Shown here: positions 27,234 to 36,539 of the stretch, piece by piece
How the letters are laid out: the number at the start of each line of letters is the position of its first letter
Position numbering within the stretch: the stretch's first letter is position 1
NCBI GenBank assembly: GCA_040878185.1
Contig: JBBDMS010000028.1
Location: 54,547 to 118,546 of the forward strand
From: JAWXBK01 sp040878185
GTDB lineage: Bacteria; Pseudomonadota; Alphaproteobacteria; Dongiales; Dongiaceae
Direction: 5' to 3'
DNA: 64,000 bases
Position numbers and translations under genes: made by a program
Notes under the pieces: generated by a model
Told to the model about the DNA's origin: nothing
Databases searched by the model: none
What the model saw: only the letters and a program-made list of their open reading frames with translations

Positions 27234-29501
27234 TCAGACGCTTCGGCCGGTGCCTTCGATCAGGAAGGTTTCGAGCGAGCGCAGGGGCGTCGGGTCGTCG
27301 AACAGCCGCTCGGCGCGCGCGGCGGTCTCGTTCTCGAGATGGCGCCGCCAGGCCGCATCCTCGCCGAGCCGGACCGCGATCGCGACATAGTCCTCATCGT
27401 TGCGCGCGACCGTGTCGCCGAGATCCATCATCGCCAGCAACGCCGCGGCGTGCCGCGCGCGCATGGTCGATCCCGGCAGCGTGACAATCGGCAGGCCGCA
27501 GGCGATCGCCTCATGCGCCGTGTTGTTGCCCGACCAGCCGGGCGTATCGAGAAACACATGGCAGCGCCGGTTGAGCGCGAGATACTCGGCTGGCATCTGC
27601 GGCCCGTGAAAGCGGCAGAACGCGGTCACGTCGAGCCCCTCGGCGGCGAAGGCGCGATCGAGCCGGCCGCGCATCGCCTTGATCTCGTTCGGCTTGTCGC
27701 CCAGAAAATTGAATCGCGCCTCCGGCAGACGCGCCGCGATCGCCGCCAACAGCGCATCGTCGCGCGGCCGGTACTTCGCAAGATTCTGGGCGCAGAGAAA
27801 ATCCACATATCGGTCATCGCGCGCCGGGTCGGGCAGGTCTGCGAGCAATGCTGCAATCCGCGCATGCCCATAACATGAGGCCGTATGCGCGAGCGGGATT
27901 AACATTTCCGTCCATTGCGCGCTGCCGTCCGCCGGTTCCATGAGCGCGCTGGTCAGCGCATGGGTCATCGTCGGCAAGCCCGAGGTGATCGGATGGCCAA
28001 GTCCGTTGGCCTGGATCGGTGCGAGCCACAATGCCGCGAGCGCCTGCAGTTCCATCGCCATGCCGTGATCGAGCCAGATCAGCGCATCGAGTTCGTGCGA
28101 TGCGATCAGCTCGGCGAGCTTGCGCACGTCGCTCAGATGGAAGAACGCATCCGCCGCGTCGCGCATCGATGTCGTATAGCCGTCCTCGATCGCCGTACCG
28201 GCGTAATAGACATACTTCTCGAAACCCTGCGTGCCAGCGATCCAGGCGCCATGCGTCTTCCAGATCGAATGCTGGCGCAGATAGGCCGAGATGAAACCGA
28301 CGCGCGGTCGGGCACGCGCAGGCCGCGGCTGGGGCTGCGCCGCCAGCGCCGGGAAACGCGCCGCCGCGATGCGATGCAGGACGCGGCCATAGACGATCTG
28401 CGCCGCCAGATTGTCATCCTGCTGATAGTGCAGATGGAAATTACTGGCGCCCTGGATCGCGAGAAACCCCTCGGCGATGCGCTGCGGGCTGTCGAGTTTG
28501 AGATCCGCTTCGAACGATGCGATCGCATCCATCCATTGGGCGCGCGATTGGTCGATCGCGGCCTGATCGGAAGGCACCGGCTCGATCAGGTTGAGCCGTG
28601 CCCATCTTGCACGAAGGCTCTGCGGACGAACGCGGATCAGCCCATCGAGCGCGGTTACGGCCGCACCCATATCCGCGATCTCGCGTGCAGCGCGCGCCAG
28701 AGTGAGGGCCGCTTCTTCGTCACCCGGCCGAAGCGCGAGCGCTTCTTCCGCATCGCCGCGCGCACCCTGGGGATCGCCAAGCCGCAGCCGCGCCCGCGCG
28801 CGGCCGACGAGCGCCTCGCCGCGTTCGACCGCGGCAACGGGTCCGGCCGATTCGCTGGTGCGGATCGAATCGCCAAACGCGTTGGCGGCGTCGCGATAAC
28901 GCGCCGTCGCAAGAAAGGCGACACCGCGCACCATCGCAACGCGCGCAGCGGTGCGCCTGTCGCCCGCGGCCGCATGGCGCAAGACGAAGTTGGCTTCGGC
29001 CATCGCCGCCTCCGCTTCGCCGGCGATCGCATGCAGCCGTGCGAGCTTGAGCCGCGTTGCCGTCCGATCGGGTGCCGTTGCCAGCACTTGCTGCCATTCG
29101 CGCCGCGCCTCCTCGAAGCGCTCGAGACAGGCAAAGGCCGTGCCGAGATCGTCGCGCACGTCGAGGCGTGCCGGATCGAGCGCGAGCGCCGCAGTGAAAT
29201 CGCTCGCGGCGGCGGCGAATTCGCCGGCGGCCGCGCGCAGCCGTCCGAGGTCGGTGACCAGATCCGCATTCTGCGGTGCCAGTGCCACCGCGCGGGCGAG
29301 CCTGTCGATCGCCTCGCGCAAACGGCCGAGCCGCCCGAGCGCCAGTGCCGCCAGATGAACGGCGCCGATATTGTCGGGCGTGCGGGCGAGCAACGCCTCG
29401 CAGAGTTCGAGGCAGCGCGCGGGCGCATTCGTCCGCAACGCGGCGAGGGCTGCCGCAAGCGGATCGGATCGGGCGCCGGGAGGCACAGCAGGGCTCGCCA
29501 T
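27234..29501 (-). CDS. TPR-containing O-GlcNAc-transferase-like glycosyltransferase (GT41-type)
   Basis: The 755-residue protein has about 330 N-terminal residues of TPR-type helical repeats, with regular Ala/Leu/Arg spacing and pairs such as LARAVALAPQNADLVTDLGR. A GT-B catalytic region related to the SPINDLY/OGT family follows. It shows RPRVGFISAYLRQHS, GLGHPITSGLP, the block CAQNLAKYRPRDDALLAAI, and FLDTPGWSGNNTAHEAIACG, which binds the nucleotide sugar. No signal peptide is seen, so it is cytoplasmic and probably glycosylates protein. The open frame continues to 29690, but MASPAVPPGARSDP at 29501 fits better. Sugar and acceptor are unknown. Confidence 0.82.
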   Translation of the reverse strand: MASPAVPPGARSDPLAAALAALRTNAPARCLELCEALLARTPDNIGAVHLAALALGRLGRLREAIDRLARAVALAPQNADLVTDLGRLRAAAGEFAAAASDFTAALALDPARLDVRDDLGTAFACLERFEEARREWQQVLATAPDRTATRLKLARLHAIAGEAEAAMAEANFVLRHAAAGDRRTAARVAMVRGVAFLATARYRDAANAFGDSIRTSESAGPVAAVERGEALVGRARARLRLGDPQGARGDAEEALALRPGDEEAALTLARAAREIADMGAAVTALDGLIRVRPQSLRARWARLNLIEPVPSDQAAIDQSRAQWMDAIASFEADLKLDSPQRIAEGFLAIQGASNFHLHYQQDDNLAAQIVYGRVLHRIAAARFPALAAQPQPRPARARPRVGFISAYLRQHSIWKTHGAWIAGTQGFEKYVYYAGTAIEDGYTTSMRDAADAFFHLSDVRKLAELIASHELDALIWLDHGMAMELQALAALWLAPIQANGLGHPITSGLPTMTHALTSALMEPADGSAQWTEMLIPLAHTASCYGHARIAALLADLPDPARDDRYVDFLCAQNLAKYRPRDDALLAAIAARLPEARFNFLGDKPNEIKAMRGRLDRAFAAEGLDVTAFCRFHGPQMPAEYLALNRRCHVFLDTPGWSGNNTAHEAIACGLPIVTLPGSTMRARHAAALLAMMDLGDTVARNDEDYVAIAVRLGEDAAWRRHLENETAARAERLFDDPTPLRSLETFLIEGTGRSV

Positions 29502-29689
29502 TCTCAGTCCACGTCGCCAGGCGCGCCTTGGCACCGCCCTGTTTCGGTCAAATTCATCCTCTATCCGAGCGGCCGGACGCGCATCCCATCCAGGGGCCGG
29601 GCCGACCCGGCGATCATGCCGGGCATAAAAGGGGGAGACAAGGCAAGCGGGTGGCGCCGGTCGGCGCGCCGCATGCGATAATCGAAGCA

Positions 29690-31738
29690 ATGGCGAATCG
29701 AAAACCGACCCGTTCTACAAAACAACGCCAGCCGGCCGCAGCCAAGCGCCGCATCGCGCGACCCCCGCTCTGGCGGAACATCGCCAAATGGACGGCGGTG
29801 GCCGCGATCTGGGCGCTGTTTCTGAGCTTCTGCTTCGTCGCCTGGCTCGCCTTCGATTTGCCCGATGTCGCCGGGCTCAACGAGATCGACAAGCGGCCGA
29901 GCGTCACGCTCCTCGATCGCAACGGCGACATCTTCGCCACCTATGGCGATCTCTACGGCGAAACGGTGCAGCTCGCCGAGCTGCCGGTCTATCTGCCGCA
30001 GGCGGTTCTTTCGATGGAGGATCGCCGCTTCTACGATCATTCCGGCGTCGATCCGCGCGGTCTCGCGCGCGCCGTCTACACCAATATCGCCGAATGGGAT
30101 CTCGTGCAGGGCGGCAGCACGATCACCCAGCAGCTCGCGAAGAACGTCTTCCTGACGCATGAGCGCACGCTGCGGCGCAAGGGTCAGGAGTTAATGCTCT
30201 CGATCTGGCTCGAGCGGCATTTTACCAAGGACGAAATCCTCACGCTCTATCTCAATCGTATCTATTTCGGTGCCGGCACCTATGGCGTCGAGGCGGCGGC
30301 ACAGCGTTACTTCGGAAAATCGGCGCGCGAAGTGACGGCGTACGAAGGGGCGATGCTCGCCGGCATGATCCGTGCGCCCTCGCGCTACAACCCGATCTCG
30401 AATCGCGAACTCGCGGAAAAGCGCGCGCGCATCGTTCTCGCGGCGATGGCGGATGCCGGCTATCTCTCGGAAGGCGAGGCGGAAGCCGCCGCCGAAGGCT
30501 CGATCGGCGGCGGCCCGACGCAGATCGCCCGCGCATCGGGTCAGTATTTCGCCGACTGGGTGATGGACCAGCTGCCCGATTTCGTCGGCCTCACCGATCG
30601 CGATCTGATCGTCGAAACGACGCTCGATCCGCGGCTGCAGTCGATCGCCGACGAACAGATGGCGGCGGTGGTTGCGGAACAGACCACACCGGGCGGCGCC
30701 TCGCAGGGCGCGCTCATCTCGATGACACCCGATGGCGCGGTACGCGCGCTGGTCGGCGGGCTCGATTATCGCGCAAGCCAGTTCAACCGCGCGACCCAGG
30801 CGTTGCGCCAGCCGGGGTCGGCGTTCAAGCCGTTCGTCTATCTCGCGGCGTTCGAATCCGGATTGCAGCCGGACAGCCGGATGTTCGACGGCCCGGTCTC
30901 GATCGGCGGGTGGACGCCGGCCAATTACGAGGATCGCTATTACGGCGACGTGACGTTGCGCGAGGCGATGGCCCGCTCGCTCAATTCGGTCGCGGCCCAA
31001 CTGGTCGGGATCGTCGGTGCCGATCGCGTGGTCGAGATCGCACAGCGGCTCGGCATCGGCACGAATCTGATGGCGACGCCGTCGATCGCGCTCGGCACCA
31101 GCGAGGTGACCCTGGTCGATCTGACCGGTGCCTATGCGACCTTCGTCAATCAGGGCCGCGTCGTGCTGCCGCGCGGCATCGACCGCGTGCGCCTGCTCGA
31201 CGGTACCGTCATCTACGAGCGCAGCGGCTCGGGCGCGGGTGCGGTTGTGGCGCCGCAGCAAGTCGCCCAGATGCAGGACGTGCTCGCCGCGGTCATCGGC
31301 TGGGGCACCGGGAAGGCAGCCGACATCGGCCGTCCATCGGGCGGCAAGACGGGGACCGGGCAGGATTATCGCGATGCCTGGTTCGTCGGTTTCACCGCCG
31401 AACTGGTGACCGGCGTCTGGTTCGGCAATGACGACAACCGGCCGATGACGGAAGTGACCGGCGGACGATTGCCGGCGCGGCTCTGGGCCGCGTTCATGGC
31501 ACCGGCTCTCGAAGGCGAGCCGGTCCGATCGCTGCCCTGGTCGGCGCCGAGCGAACCGCAGGTGGTGAGCGTGGAGCCGCTCTCCGAACCGGGGTCGGAG
31601 GGCATCGTCGACGAGCTCAGCACACTGATCGATTCGCTGTTCTCCGGGGGCGACAAGGGTACGCCCTCGCCGCCGAGCGCCAGCAACGACAGCGAGACCA
31701 GGACGGGCCCTGCCGGCACCGATCGCGAGCGCAAATAA
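29690..31738 (+). CDS. Class A penicillin-binding protein, PBP1A family
   Basis: The 682-residue bifunctional peptidoglycan synthase has a basic cytoplasmic tail, one membrane anchor (about residues 34-54), a glycosyltransferase domain (EDRRFYDHSGVD at 110-121, GGSTITQQLAKN) and a transpeptidase domain. The transpeptidase has Ser377-x-x-Lys380 in PGSAFKP, an SLN triad in ARSLNSVAAQ, and KTG in GGKTGTGQD near 552. The C-terminal 60 residues are Pro/Ser/Glu-rich and variable. It is divergent from the OGT-like gene with 188 bases between. The length is shorter than classical PBP1A because the OB-type insert is missing, as in many alphaproteobacterial copies. Confidence 0.9.
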   Translation: MANRKPTRSTKQRQPAAAKRRIARPPLWRNIAKWTAVAAIWALFLSFCFVAWLAFDLPDVAGLNEIDKRPSVTLLDRNGDIFATYGDLYGETVQLAELPVYLPQAVLSMEDRRFYDHSGVDPRGLARAVYTNIAEWDLVQGGSTITQQLAKNVFLTHERTLRRKGQELMLSIWLERHFTKDEILTLYLNRIYFGAGTYGVEAAAQRYFGKSAREVTAYEGAMLAGMIRAPSRYNPISNRELAEKRARIVLAAMADAGYLSEGEAEAAAEGSIGGGPTQIARASGQYFADWVMDQLPDFVGLTDRDLIVETTLDPRLQSIADEQMAAVVAEQTTPGGASQGALISMTPDGAVRALVGGLDYRASQFNRATQALRQPGSAFKPFVYLAAFESGLQPDSRMFDGPVSIGGWTPANYEDRYYGDVTLREAMARSLNSVAAQLVGIVGADRVVEIAQRLGIGTNLMATPSIALGTSEVTLVDLTGAYATFVNQGRVVLPRGIDRVRLLDGTVIYERSGSGAGAVVAPQQVAQMQDVLAAVIGWGTGKAADIGRPSGGKTGTGQDYRDAWFVGFTAELVTGVWFGNDDNRPMTEVTGGRLPARLWAAFMAPALEGEPVRSLPWSAPSEPQVVSVEPLSEPGSEGIVDELSTLIDSLFSGGDKGTPSPPSASNDSETRTGPAGTDRERK

Positions 31739-31840
31739 CCGGTTTCCGTTCGCTCGACGTATCGGTCGGCGCGCCGCCGATTGTCGTGGTTTCGGGGCAT
31801 GGCGCCCTGCGACCCGCTTGACGGATCGCCCCGCCGATGA

Positions 31841-31872
31841 TTTAATTAAAAAGATAATTTATCTAAATTAAA
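31841..31872. promoter_or_regulatory. A/T-rich palindrome, candidate TetR operator and promoter
   Basis: TTTAATT at 31841-31847 is complemented by AATTAAA at 31866-31872. Inside lies a 13-base palindrome, AGATAA-T-TTATCT, at 31852-31864. The run of A/T in a G+C-rich region, 13 bases before the TetR gene, suggests a promoter overlapped by its own operator. Binding is inferred. Confidence 0.55.
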
Positions 31873-31885
31873 CGTCCGAATCCCG

Positions 31886-32554
31886 ATGTCTCCACGTCGC
31901 TACCAGATGTCGAAGCGCCAGTACGCCGCCGAGGACACCCGACGGCGGATCGTCGAGGCGACCGTCGTCCTGCACACGGAAAAGGGTATCTTCGGTACGT
32001 CCTGGCAGGACATTGCCCGCAAGGCGGATGTATCGATCGGAACCGTCTACAAGCATTTTCCGTCGCTCGATGACCTGGTCCCGGCCTGCGGGGCAATGCT
32101 CATGGAGCGCACGCGCCCGCCCGCGCCCGAGGATGGTCCCCGCATTGTCGGCGATTCGCTCGGCCATGAGGCGAGGCTCCGGCAGGTCGCCGAAGAGCTG
32201 TTCGCATTTTACGAACGGGCGGGGGGCAGCCTCAGGCTCGATGCGCGCGAACGCAAATTGCCGGCCGTGCGCGAATGGGAATCGTATCTGCAGTCCACCG
32301 TCGCAACACTGGTCAAATTCGCCCTGAAACCGGACAGGTCTGACATGGCCGCCATCCGGTTCGTCGGCGCGCTTCTCGATCCGGCGACTTACGATGCGAT
32401 GCGAATGCGCGGCATCAAACCGAACCGGGCTGCGCAGGCTGTCGCCGCGATGGCGGCCACCTGGTATGCGAACGAGCGGCACGACGACCCCGGCCGGCCG
32501 GGCGCGCCGGCGGCCGTGTCCCGGAAAAAGCGTCACCGGCCCGGAACGCGCTGA
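31886..32554 (+). CDS. TetR family transcriptional regulator
   Basis: The 222-residue protein has an N-terminal TetR helix-turn-helix, IVEATVVLHTEKGIFGTSW then DIARKADVSIGTVYKHFPS, followed by an unconserved ligand-binding helical domain and a basic C-terminal tail. A second ATG at 31907 could be the true start. It heads an apparent unit with an MBL-fold enzyme (14 bases downstream) and an MFS carrier, suggesting it controls them. The palindromic site upstream suggests autoregulation. The ligand is unknown. Confidence 0.85.
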   Translation: MSPRRYQMSKRQYAAEDTRRRIVEATVVLHTEKGIFGTSWQDIARKADVSIGTVYKHFPSLDDLVPACGAMLMERTRPPAPEDGPRIVGDSLGHEARLRQVAEELFAFYERAGGSLRLDARERKLPAVREWESYLQSTVATLVKFALKPDRSDMAAIRFVGALLDPATYDAMRMRGIKPNRAAQAVAAMAATWYANERHDDPGRPGAPAAVSRKKRHRPGTR

Positions 32555-32568
32555 AACAGGAGCCCGCC

Positions 32569-33297
32569 ATGGAAACGACTGTTCACGAGATCGCTCCCGA
32601 TGTTTTTCGCATTTCGACCTACGTCGACGGATTTGGCATCCAGTTCAACCAGTTTCTGCTGCGCGACGCCGAACCGTTCCTGATGCATACCGGCATGCGC
32701 CGGATGTTTCCGACAACGCTCGAGGCGGTCGCACGAATCATCGATCCCGCCACGTTGCGCTGGATCGGCTACAGCCATTTCGAGCCCGACGAATGCGGTG
32801 CGCTGAATGAGTGGTTCGGCGTCGCTCCGCATGCCACGGCGGTCTGCAGCATGGTCGGCGCGATGGTCATGCTGGGCGATTTCTCGGATCGCCCGGCACA
32901 GCCGATGGCCGACGACGAGTTGCTCGAAACCGGCCGGCATCGGCTGCGTTTCGTTTCGACGCCGCATCTGCCGCATGGCTGGGATGCGGGGCTGTTCTTC
33001 GATGAAGCGGACAAAACATTGTTTTGCTCCGATCTTCTGTTTCAACCGGGCAATGCGAAACCGCTGAGCGAAAGCGATATCGTCGAGCCGGCCGTCGACG
33101 CGATGCGCGCCGCGCTCGAAGGGCCGATGGCAAAAGACATGCCCTATACGCGAGACACGCGCCGGCTGCTTGACCGGCTGATAGCACTCGAGCCGCGAAC
33201 GCTGGCGGTGATGCATGGCGCGTCGTTTCATGGCGACGGTGCCGCCACCTTGCGCCGGTATGCGGACGCCGTCGACACGGTGCTCGGCACGGCATGA
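32569..33297 (+). CDS. MBL-fold protein of the oxygen-binding diiron (ODP/flavodiiron) type
   Basis: The 242-residue metallo-beta-lactamase-fold protein lacks the classical HxHxDH site. It has H70-x-E72-x-D74 in YSHFEPDECGAL, then TPHLPHGWD, FCSDLLF and a late His in MHGASFHGD. This H-x-E-x-D ligand set is that of flavodiiron proteins and related oxygen-binding diiron proteins rather than hydrolases. No flavodoxin domain is attached, so electrons would come from elsewhere. It lies between tetR and an MFS gene. Diiron oxygen or NO chemistry is inferred from the ligands only. Confidence 0.75.
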   Translation: METTVHEIAPDVFRISTYVDGFGIQFNQFLLRDAEPFLMHTGMRRMFPTTLEAVARIIDPATLRWIGYSHFEPDECGALNEWFGVAPHATAVCSMVGAMVMLGDFSDRPAQPMADDELLETGRHRLRFVSTPHLPHGWDAGLFFDEADKTLFCSDLLFQPGNAKPLSESDIVEPAVDAMRAALEGPMAKDMPYTRDTRRLLDRLIALEPRTLAVMHGASFHGDGAATLRRYADAVDTVLGTA

Positions 33298-33354
33298 CAG
33301 ATCGATTCCGGCCGCCCGTTGGCGGCTTCCCCGGCCCTGTGTTTCAATGGTGCC

Positions 33355-34599
33355 ATGTCGGTTGAGGATGGTACGCGGTCGCGTCCCGATTTCCGTCGCA
33401 TTGTCTGGCCGCTGGCGATCGCCGAAACGATCATCTGGGCCGGCGTCTACTATGCGTTTCCGGCGCTGCTGCCCGCCTGGGAGAGCGATCTCGGCTGGTC
33501 GAAGACGGCGCTCTCCGGCGCGTTCACTCTGTCGCTTCTGACCGGCGCGGTCGTCGCACCGATCGCCGGCCGGCTGATCGACCACGGTCACGGGCGCGTA
33601 GTGCTGACCGGCGGCGCAGTGCTCGGCGCCGTCTTCCTGCTGTTGCTCTCGCAGGCGACGACGCTCTGGCATTTCTATGCGCTGTGGGTCGGGCTCGGCC
33701 TTGCGATGGCCTGCTCGCTCTATCAGGCCTGTTTTGCGTTTCTCACCCATGCGCTCGGTGAAAAATCCCGGCGTGCGATCGTGCTGGTGTCGCTCGTGGC
33801 CGGCTTTGCCGGCACCATCTCGTTTCCGACCGCGCATAGTCTCGTGGCGCTTTCCGACTGGCGGCTCGCCGTCATCGTCTTTGCGATCGCCATTCTCGTC
33901 GTCGCGGTGCCGCTCTTCTGGATCGGCGCAAGGCCGCAGGGCGCAAGCGATCTCGCACTCGAGCGCCAGCCCAGCGCGCGCGCCAGCGAGGCGATGCGCG
34001 TGGCAAGGACGGCGGTCTTCTGGCTGATGGCACTGTCGTTTGCGGCAATCGCGATCAATCACGGCATCATCACCACGCATATCCTGCCGATTCTCGCCGA
34101 TCGCGGCGTACATGAAGACGCAGCCGTGCTGGCGGCCGCGATGATCGGGCCGATGCAGGTCGCGGGGCGGCTCGCGATGATGGCGGCGGAGCGCTATGTC
34201 TCGACCCGCTTCATTATCGTCGCCTGCGACCTTTCTTTGGCGGTCGCGGCGGCTCTGCTGCTGGCGACGGGCTTCGTCGCGCAGCCCGGGCTCGTCGCGG
34301 GATTTGTGATCGTGATGGGTGCGGGTGTCGGCGTCACCAGCATCGTCCGGCCCGTCGTGATTGCCGAACTGCTCGGCCGGCGCAATTTCGGTCTCGTGTC
34401 GGGCCTGCTCGCGATGCCGACCACGGCGGGATATGCCGCAGCACCCACGCTTGCGGCGTTGCTGTGGACCGAGGGGCAGCGCTGGGAACGCGGCTACGAT
34501 TTCGTCCTCGCTGTCGCGATCCTGCTTGCACTGCTCGGCCTTGCGACCGTGCTTGCCGCGTGGCGCGTGGCCGCACCGCCGGCCCGCTCTCTCTCCTAA
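33355..34599 (+). CDS. MFS transporter
   Basis: The 414-residue protein has about twelve hydrophobic segments with the usual central cytoplasmic loop near residues 195-220. The loop between segments 2 and 3 reads GRLIDHGHGRVVLTGG, the MFS motif A region. The ATG at 33355 is used; a TTG at 33319 would add 12 residues. It follows the MBL gene by 57 bases and probably belongs to the tetR unit. Its stop overlaps that of the convergent Bcr/CflA gene by four bases. The substrate is unknown. Confidence 0.85.
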   Translation: MSVEDGTRSRPDFRRIVWPLAIAETIIWAGVYYAFPALLPAWESDLGWSKTALSGAFTLSLLTGAVVAPIAGRLIDHGHGRVVLTGGAVLGAVFLLLLSQATTLWHFYALWVGLGLAMACSLYQACFAFLTHALGEKSRRAIVLVSLVAGFAGTISFPTAHSLVALSDWRLAVIVFAIAILVVAVPLFWIGARPQGASDLALERQPSARASEAMRVARTAVFWLMALSFAAIAINHGIITTHILPILADRGVHEDAAVLAAAMIGPMQVAGRLAMMAAERYVSTRFIIVACDLSLAVAAALLLATGFVAQPGLVAGFVIVMGAGVGVTSIVRPVVIAELLGRRNFGLVSGLLAMPTTAGYAAAPTLAALLWTEGQRWERGYDFVLAVAILLALLGLATVLAAWRVAAPPARSLS

Positions 34600-35807
34600 G
34601 GTTGCGGCGCAAGCGCCTCGCGCTTCGCAGCCGGACGCACGATCAGCCAGTAGGAAAGCGCGGCACCGCCCGCGACCAGTGCCATCGCGCCGGCCATCGG
34701 CAAGGCGGTTTCGTCATAGACATGGCCGATGCCAAGACCGACGAGCGCTGCAAAACCCATCTGGATGAAACCGACCAGTGACGAGGCGGCACCCGCCGCG
34801 CGTGGAAACGGGATGAGCGCGCCGGCATAGGCGCTCGGCATGGTAAGCCCGATGCCGATCATGAACACGATGGTCGGCCCGACGATGGTCGCAACGCTTG
34901 TCTCACGGACCAGGGCAAACATGAAAATCGCGCCGGCACCGGCCAGCATGAAAAAGCTGCCGATCATGACCAGCCGGTCGGGCGCCAGGCGGCGCGACAA
35001 TTTTCCGCTGGCGGTACTGCCGACGATGTAGCCGACCACGATCGCCCCGAAACAGAAGCCGTAAATATCGGGCGTGACGCCGACCAGATCGACCAGCACG
35101 AACGACGATCCCGAGATGAAACAGAAAATGCCGGCATAGGCGCAGGCGACGCCGAACAGATAGCCGAGATAGAGGCGGTTGCGCAGGAACATCGCGTAAT
35201 TGCCGAACATGCGGCGCACATGCGTCGCGGTCGGGTCGGGCTCCGGATTGGTCTCGGGCAGGATCAGGACGGTCGCCAGCAGCGCGAAACTGCCATAGAG
35301 CACGAGCGCCGCCATATTGGCGCGCCAGCCGAACCAGACTTCGACAAAGCCGCCGAAGATCGGCGCGATCATGGGTGCGACCGCGACCGCCGCGCTCAGA
35401 TAGGACATGACGCGCCCGGTCCCGCCGCGGCCATGCACGTCGCGGACGATCGCGCGGCAGAGCGTGGGACCGACGGCGGTGCCGAAGGCCTGGACGAAGC
35501 GGCCGACGATCAGAAGCTCGATCGATCCCGCCATGGTGCAGGCAACGCTTGCGAGGCAATAGATCGCGAGCCCGATGATCAGCACCGGCCGACGGCCATA
35601 GCGGTCGGCGACCGGTCCCCAGAGCAACTGCCCGCTCGCAAGGCCGGCGAGGAACAGGCTCAGCGTGAGCTGTACCGCGGCGACATCGGCGTCGAGTGCC
35701 GTAGTCAGCCCCGGCAAGGATGGCAGATAGAGATCGGTCGATACCGGGCCCAGCGCCACCAGCACCGTCAGCAACGCGATTACGATGAAGCTGTCGGAGC
35801 GGGGCAT
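34596..35807 (-). CDS. Bcr/CflA family drug-resistance MFS exporter
   Basis: The 403-residue inner-membrane carrier has twelve predicted segments and the Bcr/CflA hallmarks STDLYLPSLPGL in segment 1, GPVADRYGRRPVLI (motif A) and GRFVQAFGTAVGPTLCRAIVRD after it. Members export sulfonamide, bicyclomycin, chloramphenicol or other small compounds by proton antiport. The gene is single, converging on the preceding MFS gene with a 4-base overlap. Confidence 0.88.
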   Translation of the reverse strand: MPRSDSFIVIALLTVLVALGPVSTDLYLPSLPGLTTALDADVAAVQLTLSLFLAGLASGQLLWGPVADRYGRRPVLIIGLAIYCLASVACTMAGSIELLIVGRFVQAFGTAVGPTLCRAIVRDVHGRGGTGRVMSYLSAAVAVAPMIAPIFGGFVEVWFGWRANMAALVLYGSFALLATVLILPETNPEPDPTATHVRRMFGNYAMFLRNRLYLGYLFGVACAYAGIFCFISGSSFVLVDLVGVTPDIYGFCFGAIVVGYIVGSTASGKLSRRLAPDRLVMIGSFFMLAGAGAIFMFALVRETSVATIVGPTIVFMIGIGLTMPSAYAGALIPFPRAAGAASSLVGFIQMGFAALVGLGIGHVYDETALPMAGAMALVAGGAALSYWLIVRPAAKREALAPQP

Positions 35808-35910
35808 GGGGAATCGGGGCGGTTCTCGGGCGGAAGGGACCGCCGTTCATAGACGTTGCATCGGGGGCGGCGCAAATCCCGCCCACGGAAATCACCCGCG
35901 AGGGAATTGC

Positions 35911-35978
35911 CAACGGGAATCGCCACCCGGGATCGGCCACGGGATCGTCAACGGGATCGGCCGCTCGCGGGATTGGCA
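35911..35978. repeat. Degenerate short tandem repeats
   Basis: About five imperfect copies of a 13-16 base unit related to CAACGGGATCGGC follow one another in the 227-base gap between the Bcr/CflA gene and the VOC gene. Copy boundaries are irregular, so this is a decayed array rather than a clean one. Confidence 0.5.
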
Positions 35979-36034
35979 GGATGGGGCCGACCGGCGATGA
36001 TCGGATCCGGTAGAACGGTACGAGGGAACTGCTC

Positions 36035-36496
36035 ATGGTATCGAAACGCGGCGACGAAAAACCGTGGATGGCGCCCGATGATTACGGCCGCAGCCTCTCC
36101 GGGCTCGGCATCAATCTTCTGGTTCGCGACGTCCCGCGCGGCGTCGCCTTCGCGAAAGAGGTGCTGCTGGCGCGTGTCGTCTATGAAGATGCCGATTTCG
36201 CGGTGCTGCGCTACGAAGCGGGGCGCACGGCGGCGGAATGGATGCTCCACGCCGATCACACCTATGGCAGCCATCCGCTGCTGGCGATGACCGGCGACAA
36301 TGCGATCCGCGGTGCCGGCGCCGAATTCCGTCTCTACGATCTCGATCCCGACGAGGCGGTGAAACGCGCTAAAGCCCGTGGCGATACGGTGCTGCAAAGC
36401 GCGACCGACAAGCCGCATGGCCTGCGCGAATGCTATATCGCCGATCCGGATGGTTATGTGTGGGTCCCGGGCGTGCCGAAGAAAAAACCCGGCTGA
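36035..36496 (+). CDS. VOC (glyoxalase/bleomycin-resistance) family protein
   Basis: The 153-residue protein shows one vicinal-oxygen-chelate unit: GINLLVRDVPRGVAFAKEVL at the first strand, FRLYDLDPDEAVKRAKARG in the middle and ECYIADPDGYVWVPG at the end. It has a Glu before the last strand, as metal-binding members do. These fold into dimers that bind metal or hydrophobic ligands; the substrate is unknown. There is no operon partner. Confidence 0.78.
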   Translation: MVSKRGDEKPWMAPDDYGRSLSGLGINLLVRDVPRGVAFAKEVLLARVVYEDADFAVLRYEAGRTAAEWMLHADHTYGSHPLLAMTGDNAIRGAGAEFRLYDLDPDEAVKRAKARGDTVLQSATDKPHGLRECYIADPDGYVWVPGVPKKKPG

Positions 36497-36539
36497 GGTC
36501 GCGCGCGAGGGCTCGCGTCGGGCCCGCGCGATCCTACGA

